DNA of 64,000 bases from UBA2336 sp031395485 (GTDB taxonomy: Bacteria; Bacteroidota; Bacteroidia; Cytophagales; Cyclobacteriaceae): NCBI GenBank assembly GCA_031395485.1, contig JANNUS010000010.1, forward strand, positions 186,001-250,000, in the 5' to 3' direction. The position numbers and the translations under genes are program-made. A model generated the notes under the pieces. It saw only the letters and a list, made by a program, of their open reading frames with translations, ran no database searches and was not told where the DNA came from. This document shows, piece by piece, positions 33,077 to 43,187 of the stretch; position 1 is the stretch's first letter, and every line of letters begins with the position of its first letter.

Positions 33077-34189
33077 AATTCGTGATATACACCTGTCTTT
33101 AATAAACTGATCTTTCAGGATATATGTTTTTGTGTAGTTAATAGAAAATCTATGAGCGGTTGACATCTGGCATTTAAAGACCATAGCATCACCATTGGAT
33201 ACGGCATGAAAATCTGTTTGTGCTTTCGGGGCAGGCTCACATTGACTAGGTTGAGAAAAATCTTGAATTGGATTTTGGACAATCTGCACCATTTCTCTTT
33301 TAATCTTTTCTAAGAGCGATGGGTCGCTTATCGACTCAACTAACTCTTCGTCTTTTACAAATTCAATATCTCTTCCGATAATCTCACCTTCACGATAAAT
33401 GAGTGTTGTGTCCAACCTAAAGCCATTAAAATAAAAAGTATGTATGGTCCCGATCTTTATAAATTCGGCTGTCTTTGAAAACTCCAATTTTTGATAGGAT
33501 TGTAATGGTTCTCCGTCCTCCTGAATGAACTTGCTTATAGGTCGCTCCTGAATATCATACCAAATTTCATGTTCTTGATATTCGTAGCCTTGGATAAGTT
33601 TGCCTTCTGGATTGTCTTTTGGAGCGCATCGAGTATAAGAAACAACAGATTTGGCTAAATAGTGGAGCCCGCCACTCTCACTAAGGAATGGAAATTTATA
33701 TTTATTTTTTAGCTCCCATCTCCCTTGATATTTATAGCATTCGAAATTACAGTCGGCTGGCAAGTCACGTAAACTTTTATATGGTTTTCGAAGATTAGAT
33801 TCAAAAGCCCACCTAAGCATGTCATATTTAGACTGACCTGTTTGTTTGGATGGTTTATTGCTGTCGCCTATACCAAATCCAATCAAAAGACAAACGATGG
33901 CGATTGTGCTATAGGTAAGTGCGCGTTTGAACTTGGACTTTGGAGAAATTCCTTCAAATCTTTTCTCTAAGTCAAGTAGGCTGAGAATCCGTTTTGCGTT
34001 CTTATTTGCACGTATATATTCACCTTCAGTGGCAGATTCATTTACCAATCGAGAAAACTGAGCATCACTATATCCCAGTTCTCTGGCAATTTCTGAATTT
34101 GGTCCCTTTTCAAATCTTTTTTGGGTTTCATCAAAGGCTCCGTAGAGCTTTTTTAGCGAGGAAATGAATTCTTGGTACGAGTTTTCCAT
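33071..34189 (-). CDS. Putative transmembrane one-component regulator (HTH-like head, one TM helix, extracytoplasmic sensor)
   Basis: A 372-residue protein. Residues 1-105 are soluble and contain a helix-turn-helix-like segment, NSEIARELGYSDAQFSRLVN (about 31-50). One membrane helix follows (about 110-127, STIAIVCLLIGFGIG). Residues 130-372 are probably periplasmic, with several cysteines (CNFECYK, YTRCAPKD, KCQMS, DRCIS). This ToxR-like layout suggests signal sensing coupled to DNA binding. It is divergent from the second SusC/SusD locus, with 187 bp between starts. Its stop codon lies inside the IS inverted repeat. I do not recognise the family firmly; the regulator role is inferred from layout and position. 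Confidence 0.7.
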   Translation of the reverse strand: MENSYQEFISSLKKLYGAFDETQKRFEKGPNSEIARELGYSDAQFSRLVNESATEGEYIRANKNAKRILSLLDLEKRFEGISPKSKFKRALTYSTIAIVCLLIGFGIGDSNKPSKQTGQSKYDMLRWAFESNLRKPYKSLRDLPADCNFECYKYQGRWELKNKYKFPFLSESGGLHYLAKSVVSYTRCAPKDNPEGKLIQGYEYQEHEIWYDIQERPISKFIQEDGEPLQSYQKLEFSKTAEFIKIGTIHTFYFNGFRLDTTLIYREGEIIGRDIEFVKDEELVESISDPSLLEKIKREMVQIVQNPIQDFSQPSQCEPAPKAQTDFHAVSNGDAMVFKCQMSTAHRFSINYTKTYILKDQFIKDRCISRIK

Positions 34190-34376
34190 TCTAGCTAAAG
34201 TATTGATTAATAATTATTTGACTGTTGAAATTCGTTAAAAGTGGATAAAAATTCATATAATTTATTGAAAGCGCAATTTATCAAAATATATTCTTTACGA
34301 TTGTATGAATTATTATTCCGCAAACGATTGAAAACACAGAATAAAATTCTAATTGTTACCTAAATACCAAAATTAT

Positions 34377-37300
34377 ATGAAAGAACTCCGCTTCCTGGTT
34401 TTTGTCTTGCTTATCATAATTAGTAGTCAGGCCATCGCTCAAAGTGTTGTTAAAGGCCGCATTGTTGATCAAAAACAGGAGTCATTAGTTGGCGCTTCAA
34501 TAATCGAAAAAGGAACTACCAATGGAACCGTTACGGATATAGATGGGAACTACTCCATAAACCTAACGAGTAAAGATGCAGTGCTCCTGTTTACCTACAT
34601 TGGTTATGCCACGGAAGAATTAGTGGTAGGTGATCAAACCATTCTTAATGTTACTTTAACGGAAGACTTCGCCCAACTTGGAGAAGTCGTTGTAACAGCG
34701 CTTGGCTTCGAAGAATCTCGTGATGAGTTAGGATATGCTACGTCAAATGTGTCAAGCAAAACAATACAAGGATCAGCAGAATCTACACTCGTTAATTCCT
34801 TATCTGGAAAATCATCGGGAGTTAGAATATCAAGGAACTCTGGGGATCCTGGAGCCGGAGCATTCATTCAGATCCGGGGCATTTCTTCGCTTGAGCGCAA
34901 TTCACAGCCGCTAATTATTTTAGATGGCATACCCATTAGCAATGATGTAAGAGGGAACAACAATAATTATGCTCAGCAATCCCGTTTAAATGATATCAAT
35001 CCAAACGACATAGAGAGTGTTTCTGTGTTGAAGGGAGCTGCCGCAGCTGCTCTTTGGGGCACTCAGGCATTGGGCGGTGTATTATTCATAACCACCAAAA
35101 GCGGAAAGCTTAATCAAAAAATGGAAATAAATTTTAAGTCTACTTACTCTGTTGATCAAATTAGCAGGAAGTACCCACTTCAAACAAAATTTGGTCAAGG
35201 TACAAATGGCAACTACGATATAAACTCTAACTATTCGTGGGGAGATAAAGTATCAGATAGGTCAGGGCAGCCGGATGAGGTAAATACTGCGGGTGCGTTT
35301 TTTATTGATCAAAACGGAGCAACACATTATCCGATTATTACCAAAAATTCCCGCGAAATATATACCGATCGAAATTTTGATAAGGTCTTTCAAAATGGAG
35401 GATTTCTCGAGAACAGTCTGAGTTTATCTTCCGGTAATAATACCAGTTCAGTTTACCTGAGCATAAGCGACTTTAACCAAAAAGGGGTCATTCGCAATTC
35501 AGATTATAGAAGAACAACGGCCTCTGTTAAAGGCAGTTTTAAGTTTAATGACATTGCAAAACTGAGTTCTTCCTTTAGCTACACAAAAACCAATTCTAAC
35601 CGCATCAGGCGTTCGGTAAGTAATAATGGTTTGTATTTAGGTTTTCTAAGAACACCAGCTGATTTTGATATCTCTGGTTATCGGGGAGATTACTATGCAT
35701 CGAGCACAGCAGCACCCATTATAAATAGACAGAGATCGTATAGAAATCCAATTGGTGCCACCTCCAATGCGGTGTTTAATAATCCATTGTGGACAGTAAA
35801 AGAACAGTTTAATAACAACACCGTTGACCGGTTTATAGCAAGTATGAATTTGACCGTTACACCGGTAAAATGGCTTGATTTAATTGGCAGAATTGGAATA
35901 GATAAATATGCTGAACGAACAGAAGAATTTTATTCACCCGGATCGTCTGCAACTTTCGTTAATGGTGATCTAAGCAAAGACCTTGCAACAAATAGTGTGT
36001 TTAATATGGATTACATAGCAAAAGCCAAAAAAGCTTTTTCTGCTAATTTCGATGGAGATATTTTAGTTGGCTTCAATTTCAATCATAAGGAAAGAATAGA
36101 GCAGGGTGCAGGAATAACAAATTTTATTGTGTATGCTGATGTCGATGATCAAATTCTTGATATTGATAATGCTACGCCTGCGAACCGGACGGTGTCTTCC
36201 ACGTTTGGAAGTGAGAGAACGGCAGCCACTTATGCCGCTGGTAATTTTTCGGCTTATGATATGCTATTTCTTAATGCCACGCTGCGTGCAGAATGGGCTT
36301 CTACTTTTGGTTTAAACTCAGATAAAGCTTTTCTATTTCCTTCCACTTCACTTTCCTGGCAGTTTAGTAAACTAAAGGGATTGCAATCCAAAATATTATC
36401 GTTTGGTAAGTTACGCGTTTCTTATGCTGAGGTAGGGGTACAGCCGGTGCGCTATTCTACTTTTCCTGAATATGTTTCACCAAGTTACAATGATCAATTG
36501 GGTGGAAGCCTAACAGGCAGCTTGTATGGAACAGGAGCATTTGCACCCAGTTCTAATGTGGGCAACGCTGCTTTAAAGCCAGAAAGAAAAAAAGAAATCG
36601 AGTTTGGTGCCGACCTTCGCTTTTTGAAGGACAAGCTATCCCTTAGCGCCACGTATTATTCAAACAAGACTAGTGATATTCTTTTAGGGTTTCCGTTGGC
36701 CACATCAAGGGGATATGACCAACTGTACTCGAATGCCGCAGCCATGAAAAATAAGGGCCTTGAAATTGAAACAGGCTATACAATACTTAACACTTCCGAT
36801 TGGAATGTGGAAGTAAAATTTATCTATTTCCATAACAAGAATGAGGTTACCAACCTTGTTGGTGCAGAATCATTCGCCTTGCCAACAGGCTTGGCAGGTG
36901 TGAACAACAGGGCTGTAGTTGGTCTTCAGCACGGAATATTGTGGGGTCGCAGAACGTTGCGCGATGAGGGTGGAAATATTCTTTTTGATGCCAATGGGTT
37001 TCCGAGAATGGATGCAGTGCAGGGTGTGATTGGAGATCCTAATCCCGATTGGCAAGGTTCTGCAATAGGCTCAGTTTCTTATAAGAACTTTTCTTTGTCT
37101 GTGTTACTTGAAACCTATCAAGGAGCCGATATTTTTGCAGGTACAAAATCTACGCTTGTAGATTACGGAACTTGGGGCTCAACAGACCGTGAAGTTACCG
37201 CCTCACAAAATTTATTAACCTATGCTGGCGATGTAATTCTGGCCGGCACAACATTCAGAGGATCTATTCGAAATTTTGGAGCAGGGCCTGTTGCCGTTAC

Positions 37301-37613
37301 TCAAGAATGGTATAACGGTGCGGGTGGATTCTTTGCTGGTAATCATGAATTATTTGTCGAAGACGGCTCGTGGACGCGCCTAAGGGAATTAACGCTTTCG
37401 TATAAAATGGGGCCTCTACTGAAATCAGCCACGCGCTTAGATGTAAAAGGACTTGACCTGTCCATTACCGGTAGGAACCTGATTTTGTGGACCAACTTTG
37501 AAGGCAACGATCCAGATACAAACGTATCAGGCGTGAGTGCCTCTAGGGGAATTGATTATTACAACAACCCCGGCACAAAATCTTATGTCTTTTCTGTCTC
37601 TCTTACTTTTTAA
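34377..37613 (+). CDS. SusC-like TonB-dependent outer membrane transporter (locus 2)
   Basis: A 1078-residue protein (ATG 34377; an earlier in-frame start lacks a proper signal sequence). Signal peptide about 1-22; carboxypeptidase-regulatory-like domain about 25-105 (GRIVDQKQESLVGASIIEKG); plug about 115-240, with VVVTALGFEESRDELGYATS, IQIRGISSLE and LIILDGIPI; a long beta barrel ends ...VFSVSLTF. It imports the ligand captured by the SusD at 37635. No N-terminal STN domain is present. The operon continues for at least four genes. Confidence 0.95.
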   Translation: MKELRFLVFVLLIIISSQAIAQSVVKGRIVDQKQESLVGASIIEKGTTNGTVTDIDGNYSINLTSKDAVLLFTYIGYATEELVVGDQTILNVTLTEDFAQLGEVVVTALGFEESRDELGYATSNVSSKTIQGSAESTLVNSLSGKSSGVRISRNSGDPGAGAFIQIRGISSLERNSQPLIILDGIPISNDVRGNNNNYAQQSRLNDINPNDIESVSVLKGAAAAALWGTQALGGVLFITTKSGKLNQKMEINFKSTYSVDQISRKYPLQTKFGQGTNGNYDINSNYSWGDKVSDRSGQPDEVNTAGAFFIDQNGATHYPIITKNSREIYTDRNFDKVFQNGGFLENSLSLSSGNNTSSVYLSISDFNQKGVIRNSDYRRTTASVKGSFKFNDIAKLSSSFSYTKTNSNRIRRSVSNNGLYLGFLRTPADFDISGYRGDYYASSTAAPIINRQRSYRNPIGATSNAVFNNPLWTVKEQFNNNTVDRFIASMNLTVTPVKWLDLIGRIGIDKYAERTEEFYSPGSSATFVNGDLSKDLATNSVFNMDYIAKAKKAFSANFDGDILVGFNFNHKERIEQGAGITNFIVYADVDDQILDIDNATPANRTVSSTFGSERTAATYAAGNFSAYDMLFLNATLRAEWASTFGLNSDKAFLFPSTSLSWQFSKLKGLQSKILSFGKLRVSYAEVGVQPVRYSTFPEYVSPSYNDQLGGSLTGSLYGTGAFAPSSNVGNAALKPERKKEIEFGADLRFLKDKLSLSATYYSNKTSDILLGFPLATSRGYDQLYSNAAAMKNKGLEIETGYTILNTSDWNVEVKFIYFHNKNEVTNLVGAESFALPTGLAGVNNRAVVGLQHGILWGRRTLRDEGGNILFDANGFPRMDAVQGVIGDPNPDWQGSAIGSVSYKNFSLSVLLETYQGADIFAGTKSTLVDYGTWGSTDREVTASQNLLTYAGDVILAGTTFRGSIRNFGAGPVAVTQEWYNGAGGFFAGNHELFVEDGSWTRLRELTLSYKMGPLLKSATRLDVKGLDLSITGRNLILWTNFEGNDPDTNVSGVSASRGIDYYNNPGTKSYVFSVSLTF

Positions 37614-37634
37614 TCAAGAAACGAATCAGAAATC

Positions 37635-39068
37635 ATGAAAAAAATATTACTAACAACAGTTTTAATCGGAGTGCTTACCAGTTGTGGTGACCTTGTTGAA
37701 GATCTCAATAAAAATCCTAACAATCCCAATTCAGCACCTTATCAATATGTATTAACTTCTGCTGAGGTAGCCAACATTGTTCTTCAATCAGGCGAAGCAT
37801 CCAGAAGGGCGGGCATTTTTGCTGGCCAATTTACAGGCATTGGCAGGCAGCACCTAAGCTATTCAGAATACGCGCTGGTAGCAGCCGACTTTGATAGTCA
37901 ATGGAGAACTGCATTCAGTAGCGTTGTCAGAAATGCTAACGTGGCAGAAGAATTAGCACAAGAGCAAGGTGTAGAAGGTGTTACCATTGGTGTTCTTCAG
38001 GTTCTCAAGGCCTTGGCTTTGGGAACGGCAACTTCATTATGGGGAGATATTCCATTCGACCAAGCCGGAAGAATTGAGTTTGAAAATCCGGAGTTTGAGT
38101 CGCAGGAAGTTGTCTATGGAAAGGTTCAGACAATGCTTGATGAAGCCATTTTAAACCTTAACATGGGAACAGGAAGGCCACCTTCAACAACCGAAATTTA
38201 TTTTGATGGCGCACCAACTTCATGGATACAAGTAGCCAACACGCTAAAAGCAAGGTATTACATGCATACGAAAGAATATGCCAACGCTTACACTGCTGCA
38301 CTTAGCGGCATTGGTTCAAATGGGAGTTTTGGTGCCAACAATATGAAATCAAAGCACGGCACTGCAACAGGAGATCAAAATTTACATTACCAATTCTTCG
38401 AGCTTGCGTCTCGAAAATCTGACCTCGTAACGTCTGATTTCTTTGCCAGTATTATCGATTCCAATTTAGGTAGAAACCCAATACCAGGGAATTACCGCGG
38501 CCATGCTAAAACAAATGAGACGGCACGTTATGCGTATCTCTTACAAACGACCAGTGTTGGCGTTCAGCCCAATACAAAGACCAATGGGTTTGCTCAAATA
38601 GATGCTTCGGCTCCAATCGTTACGTATGCTGAAAATCAATTGATACTTGCTGAGGCTGGTGCTCGCGCTGATTTTAATACAGGGCTTAGTCGGTTAAACG
38701 AATTCAGAAGTTATATGAGCACAGGGGGATACCTTGTTAACCCAACAATGGGAAATGTATTGTATGCCCCGTTTGTTGCTGGGGACTTTGATGCGCTTGG
38801 CATCGAAAATCCTGATGGCCTAACTCCTGTTAACGCGTTGCTTCGCGAAATTATGCAGGAGCGGTACGTTACCTTGTTTGGTCAAATTGAGGTGTTTAAT
38901 GATGTGCGTAGAACAGTTGGTGAAGCCCTAATTAGAGTGGCTGTACAACCAAACACAGGAACACAATTACCACAACGTTTTTTGTATGCTCAGGAAGAGA
39001 TAAATGCGAATACTAATGTGCCTAATCCCATTCCGAGCTTATTTGATGCAACCGAGGTAAACCAGTAA
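37635..39068 (+). CDS. SusD/RagB-family nutrient-binding lipoprotein (locus 2)
   Basis: A 477-residue surface lipoprotein with signal peptide MKKILLTTVLIGVLTSC and mature start CGDLVEDLNKNPN, the SusD-like_2 pattern. Acidic residues after the cysteine fit surface export. Helical TPR-like regions include ANVAEELAQEQGVEGVTIG and VLKALALGTATSLWGDIPF, and the C-terminus has REIMQERYVTLFGQIEVFND. It lies 21 bp after SusC. The paired SusC makes a pedal-bin uptake complex; the ligand is not known. Confidence 0.93.
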   Translation: MKKILLTTVLIGVLTSCGDLVEDLNKNPNNPNSAPYQYVLTSAEVANIVLQSGEASRRAGIFAGQFTGIGRQHLSYSEYALVAADFDSQWRTAFSSVVRNANVAEELAQEQGVEGVTIGVLQVLKALALGTATSLWGDIPFDQAGRIEFENPEFESQEVVYGKVQTMLDEAILNLNMGTGRPPSTTEIYFDGAPTSWIQVANTLKARYYMHTKEYANAYTAALSGIGSNGSFGANNMKSKHGTATGDQNLHYQFFELASRKSDLVTSDFFASIIDSNLGRNPIPGNYRGHAKTNETARYAYLLQTTSVGVQPNTKTNGFAQIDASAPIVTYAENQLILAEAGARADFNTGLSRLNEFRSYMSTGGYLVNPTMGNVLYAPFVAGDFDALGIENPDGLTPVNALLREIMQERYVTLFGQIEVFNDVRRTVGEALIRVAVQPNTGTQLPQRFLYAQEEINANTNVPNPIPSLFDATEVNQ

Positions 39069-39126
39069 TTTTTTTTAAAGGATAAACAAATCACATCCTG
39101 AAAAAAGGATGTGCAAGACACAAACA

Positions 39127-39891
39127 ATGAGAAAAATTAAAACCAATCTGTATAAGTGGATTTGCCTTGCATTCATATTCTTTATCTGCAATGTAGCAAC
39201 AGGGCAGAAGGATACCACTCGGATTCTGTTTATAGGAAACAGCCTCACTTACTTTTTCAACTTACCACAAGTTGTCAATTCAATGGCTCAAACTCAAGGC
39301 AAAGTGATCATTACCCGCCAATCAACTGTTGGAGGATCAAACCTTGAGCAACATTGGAAAGGTGAAAAAGGCACAGTGAGTATGAAAAAATTAAAAGAAG
39401 AAAAGTGGGATTATGTGGTTTTGAATGATCACAGTTTAAGTACGATAGAAACCCCTGATGTTTTTTTTGAATACGGTGGAAAGTTTGTTGAAGCCATTAA
39501 AAAAATAGGGGCGAAGCCGGTGCTAATGATGACATGGGCCTACAAGTCTAATCCACTCATGCAAAAAAAAATAACAACAGCGTTTCTGGAACTTGCCAAA
39601 CGAACCGGGGCAGGCTTTGTGCCAGCGGGTCCGTTGTTTGAACAAGTTCGGGAGTTAAGACCGGACCTTGATTTATTTCATGATGACAAACATCCGTCTT
39701 CAAACGGTACTTATTTGCTGGGACTTGCTTTCTACAAATACCTAACACATGAAAGCACTTCTAAAATACCATTCAGGCTAACAACAATTGATGCCAACAA
39801 TGAAACTCTTTATTTACTATTCATGAATCAGGATGACGCAAATTTTTTACACCAACTGGTTGATGATTTTAATTTTCTAATGCTTAAATGA
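39127..39891 (+). CDS. Secreted SGNH/GDSL-family hydrolase (esterase-like)
   Basis: A 254-residue protein (ATG at 39127) with a signal peptide ending near residue 26 (CNVATGQ). SGNH blocks are visible: block I ILFIGNSLT with nucleophile Ser39, block II GGSNLEQHW (Gly), block III-like WDYVVLNDHS, and block V HDDKHPSSNGT with the Asp/His pair near 186-189. Such enzymes hydrolyse carbohydrate or lipid esters, often removing acetyl groups from polysaccharides. The gene lies between SusD and a surface lipoprotein in the same orientation with a 58-bp gap upstream, so it belongs to locus 2. Substrate unknown. Confidence 0.87.
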   Translation: MRKIKTNLYKWICLAFIFFICNVATGQKDTTRILFIGNSLTYFFNLPQVVNSMAQTQGKVIITRQSTVGGSNLEQHWKGEKGTVSMKKLKEEKWDYVVLNDHSLSTIETPDVFFEYGGKFVEAIKKIGAKPVLMMTWAYKSNPLMQKKITTAFLELAKRTGAGFVPAGPLFEQVRELRPDLDLFHDDKHPSSNGTYLLGLAFYKYLTHESTSKIPFRLTTIDANNETLYLLFMNQDDANFLHQLVDDFNFLMLK

Positions 39892-39962
39892 AATCTAAAT
39901 CGAGATTATAAAAATTTTACAGACTAAATCTTAGAACCATGAGTTTTTTTAAAACAATTTCC

Positions 39963-41723
39963 ATGAAAAGAGCTCTTTCCTTAGTTCTCATAATAACAAC
40001 GTTAATTACTGGTTGTACCAAGGAAGAGGATGGATTTCCAATTACCAACGACCTGCGGGTGCTCCAAATAACAGTAGGTAACAATGTAGTTGTTGATGGG
40101 GCAGCCGAATTATCAGTACTGACTGAATTTCAATTGGTGTTTTCACATGCTTTGGATGCTACTGTTTTTGAAGCAGCATTATCGGTAAGCCCTGAAGTTC
40201 CTTACTCAATTGCATACGATGAGAGTGGTTCCATTGTAACCATTGCACCCACTACACGGTTTGAGTACGAAACGGCTTATAAAATTGAATTACCGATAGG
40301 TGCCTATGGCGCTAATGGTGAAAAATCAGTTGAAGCATTTACCTTTAACTTTGCCACCAAAGCCTTTGCTCCACCCAAAATAACATTGACAAGCAGTGCG
40401 CTAACATTTTTCGAGGGAGAAAGTGTTACGGTTACAACTTCTATCGATAATATTATTTTTGATGATGTTACATTTGATCTGGCTTTTGGAGGAACGGCTG
40501 CTCCAGCAGATTATAACTCATCTGTATCTAGTATTACTATTCCGGCAGGTCAGACATCAGCATCATTTACTATTACAGGGGTTGAAGCTGACGCTATTGA
40601 AGGAACTGAGACTATTATTATTACGCTATCAAATGTTGTGAATGGGAATAATAACCCGCCTCAGGAATTAACACTTTCATTAGGAGACAAGGCTCCCGCC
40701 TTGGAACTTAAAGGAGTTATGGAGTTAGATGATTATATCAATGGAACGGGTGGACTGGTAAGAGCTATTCATCTGACTGTTCTTAAAGACATTCCAGATT
40801 TAAGTATTTATCACATTCAAATTGCCACTAATGGTGCCGCTGCCGATCCGTTGGATAAAGACTTTATCTTCCCGGCACAATCAGCATTAGCCGGAGATGA
40901 ACTATTTGTTGTTAGAAATGTTGACGCAGCACTAGCAGCTACTTATTTCGGAAGCAATTATTCCAATTTCACCGAATTCCAAACTGCAGGTATGACACAT
41001 AATGGTAATGATGCCATTTTGCTTTATGAAAATGGTGTATCCATCGAATCTTTTGGACAACCTGGCATTGACGGAACAGGACTATACTGGGAATACACCA
41101 ATTCATGGGCATACAAAATGGGCGAGGAGTGGTATTACGCAGGTGTTAATTGTCCGGTAAATGCAGTAGGAGAGGCTACAGATGCAACTTCAAGATGTCG
41201 CTATCCGCTATTCCATCCCGGCCTTGAGTTCAGAGGCATTATGGATCTTAATCACAATGGAGGCACAAATTTAAGGGCTTACCATCTGTTTGCATTGCAG
41301 GATATACCTGACTTGAGTGTTTTTGGTGCCGGCATCGCAGCTAATGGCCAGGCATTTTCTGATGGTGTCGAAATACCATTCCCTGCTCAGTCCGTAGCGG
41401 CAGGCGAACATATTTTACTAATAAGGGATCTGGACGTAACAAATGCATCGAACTACTTTGAAAGTTGTTATACGAAATTTGATTATGTTATTACATCGCC
41501 TGGTGTTACCTCCAATGGAGATGATACAATTGAGCTATTTAAAAATGCGCTTCTTATTGAAACATATGGAGCCCTTGGTGTTGATGGGACAGGACAAGTG
41601 TGGGATTACGATAATTCATGGGCATACAAAGTAGCTGGAGCTTGGACGTATGGAGGAGTAGGTTGCTCAACCACTGCTACGACTAATGCCTCTTCAACTT
41701 GCCCTTATACATTTTGTAATTAA
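39963..41723 (+). CDS. Surface lipoprotein: Ig-like domain, Calx-beta-like domain, tandem C-terminal repeats
   Basis: A lipoprotein of about 586 residues (ATG at 39963; another ATG 24 bp earlier is possible). Lipobox ITGC is followed by TKEED, a good surface-export signal. Domains in order: SbsA-type Ig-like (about 25-125), Calx-beta-like (about 135-245, ALTFFEGESVTVTTSI and PADYNSSVSSITIPAGQTSA), then two homologous units (about 250-415 and 418-586). Each unit has a LKDIPDLS/LQDIPDLS block, FPAQS, GNDAILLYENG or GDDTIELFKNA, and DGTG...NSWAYK. The repeats resemble lamin-tail-type (LTD) beta-sandwiches. It probably binds substrate or anchors at the surface in locus 2. Confidence 0.78.
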   Translation: MKRALSLVLIITTLITGCTKEEDGFPITNDLRVLQITVGNNVVVDGAAELSVLTEFQLVFSHALDATVFEAALSVSPEVPYSIAYDESGSIVTIAPTTRFEYETAYKIELPIGAYGANGEKSVEAFTFNFATKAFAPPKITLTSSALTFFEGESVTVTTSIDNIIFDDVTFDLAFGGTAAPADYNSSVSSITIPAGQTSASFTITGVEADAIEGTETIIITLSNVVNGNNNPPQELTLSLGDKAPALELKGVMELDDYINGTGGLVRAIHLTVLKDIPDLSIYHIQIATNGAAADPLDKDFIFPAQSALAGDELFVVRNVDAALAATYFGSNYSNFTEFQTAGMTHNGNDAILLYENGVSIESFGQPGIDGTGLYWEYTNSWAYKMGEEWYYAGVNCPVNAVGEATDATSRCRYPLFHPGLEFRGIMDLNHNGGTNLRAYHLFALQDIPDLSVFGAGIAANGQAFSDGVEIPFPAQSVAAGEHILLIRDLDVTNASNYFESCYTKFDYVITSPGVTSNGDDTIELFKNALLIETYGALGVDGTGQVWDYDNSWAYKVAGAWTYGGVGCSTTATTNASSTCPYTFCN

Positions 41724-41793
41724 TTAGGTATAGATAGCTGAAAATTGAAAGTAGAGGTGCTTTTATGGGCGCCTCTCTTCAAAAACATTTGAT

Positions 41794-43149
41794 ATGAATC
41801 GTTGCCAATTATTTGTGTGCATTACTGGATTAAGCTTTTTGATTGGATGTGCCGGCTCTGATTCAGATCCTGCTCCCGAAATGTCAATCCTGACGGCAAC
41901 TATTAATGGGGCAACACTTGGTGATAATATAAATGTGCCGATTGATGCCAGCATAGTTCTGGTATTTTCGGCAGCACTTGATCAAGCTAAATTCAAATCA
42001 GAGCTATCGCTTTTTACTGGGGTTACTGTGGTGAACTTCACCGTAAGCTATGCTAACGGAAATACCAAAGCGACTATCGTTCCCGAATTAGAGTATGCCA
42101 AACCTTATTCATTCACTATTAATACAGGTGTAATAGGTGCGGGTGGTGAGAGATTATCTGAGCCCCTGAATTATACCTTCACTACTGCAGATGATGATGT
42201 GATTCGATCGATGACACCTTGTACGTCTACTGGTGACTGTTTGCGAAGCATTGAGTTGCAAGGAAGTACGGGGATGGGAACGTTTGAGTTTTATAGCAAT
42301 TACCCCATCTACGAGGAGAATGCTGAGTGGGAGAATTTAAAGCAAGCCATTATTGTGGTGCATGGTGCCAGTTTTGATCCTGACAATTACTTCACCTACC
42401 TCACGAATACGCTTACTGCACTGGATTTGAATGCTTCAACAATACTTATATCACCATTTTTTAGGGAAGCATCAACAGGTTCGCCTGATGATTTTTACTG
42501 GAGTGGTTCAAACTATAGGCTCGGCAATCAATCGTCTAACACCAATCAACTAAGTTCCTTTAAGGTAATAGATGAACTTGTTGAGCAACTTGCCAACTCA
42601 ACGCGCTTCCCTGTACTCGAAAAAATAATTGTTACAGGCCATTCATCGGGTGGAGCATTTACGCATGTCTATGCTGGAGCTAATGTTTCAGAATCAACAC
42701 ATACTGGAATAGAATTTGAATATATAGTGGCCAATTCACAATTCTTTTACTACCCTGATGGACAGCGAATAAATGAAACGGATAATCAATTATATACACC
42801 GATTGGTTGTTCACCGTATCAACTTTGGCCACTTGGGTTTAATACAACACCACCTTACCTTTTAGGTGCAACGAAAGAGTCTTACAATTTGAAGTTCGTT
42901 ACTCGTTCTATTACATACCTACTCGGTAATGGAAGTCAGCCCGATCCAACACTAAACACAACTGACTGCGAGAATACGTTGCAAGGGTCCACCCGATATC
43001 TGCGTGGAGAAAATATGCTCCGGTACATGCAACTTGTTTACCCTTCCAATAATAATCACTCAAAAACCATTGTGAATGGAATTGGTCATGATGGTGCTGC
43101 AATGTATCAGTCGGCAGAATTTAAATCTTTGTTGAATGAGTTACTCTAG
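41794..43149 (+). CDS. Lipoprotein alpha/beta-hydrolase with an N-terminal Ig-like domain
   Basis: A 451-residue lipoprotein (signal to LIGC, then AGSDSD). An SbsA-type Ig-like domain (about 30-132, ending LNYTFTTADDD) is followed by an alpha/beta-hydrolase (about 150-451). The oxyanion strand is IIVVHGASFDPDNY; the nucleophile elbow is VTGHSSGGAF with S284; the candidate histidine is in NGIGHDGAAMY near residue 435. The acid is not certain. It is the second hydrolase of locus 2, and the Ig domain resembles that of the preceding lipoprotein. An esterase or depolymerase activity is inferred. Confidence 0.8.
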   Translation: MNRCQLFVCITGLSFLIGCAGSDSDPAPEMSILTATINGATLGDNINVPIDASIVLVFSAALDQAKFKSELSLFTGVTVVNFTVSYANGNTKATIVPELEYAKPYSFTINTGVIGAGGERLSEPLNYTFTTADDDVIRSMTPCTSTGDCLRSIELQGSTGMGTFEFYSNYPIYEENAEWENLKQAIIVVHGASFDPDNYFTYLTNTLTALDLNASTILISPFFREASTGSPDDFYWSGSNYRLGNQSSNTNQLSSFKVIDELVEQLANSTRFPVLEKIIVTGHSSGGAFTHVYAGANVSESTHTGIEFEYIVANSQFFYYPDGQRINETDNQLYTPIGCSPYQLWPLGFNTTPPYLLGATKESYNLKFVTRSITYLLGNGSQPDPTLNTTDCENTLQGSTRYLRGENMLRYMQLVYPSNNNHSKTIVNGIGHDGAAMYQSAEFKSLLNELL

Positions 43150-43187
43150 TATTCTACTCGTACTTAGTTCTATTTAAATATTTATTA

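Noticed and set aside
34377..39068. Locus 2 as a classical polysaccharide utilisation locus
   Set aside because: No glycoside hydrolase, polysaccharide lyase or typical PUL regulator is present within the window.
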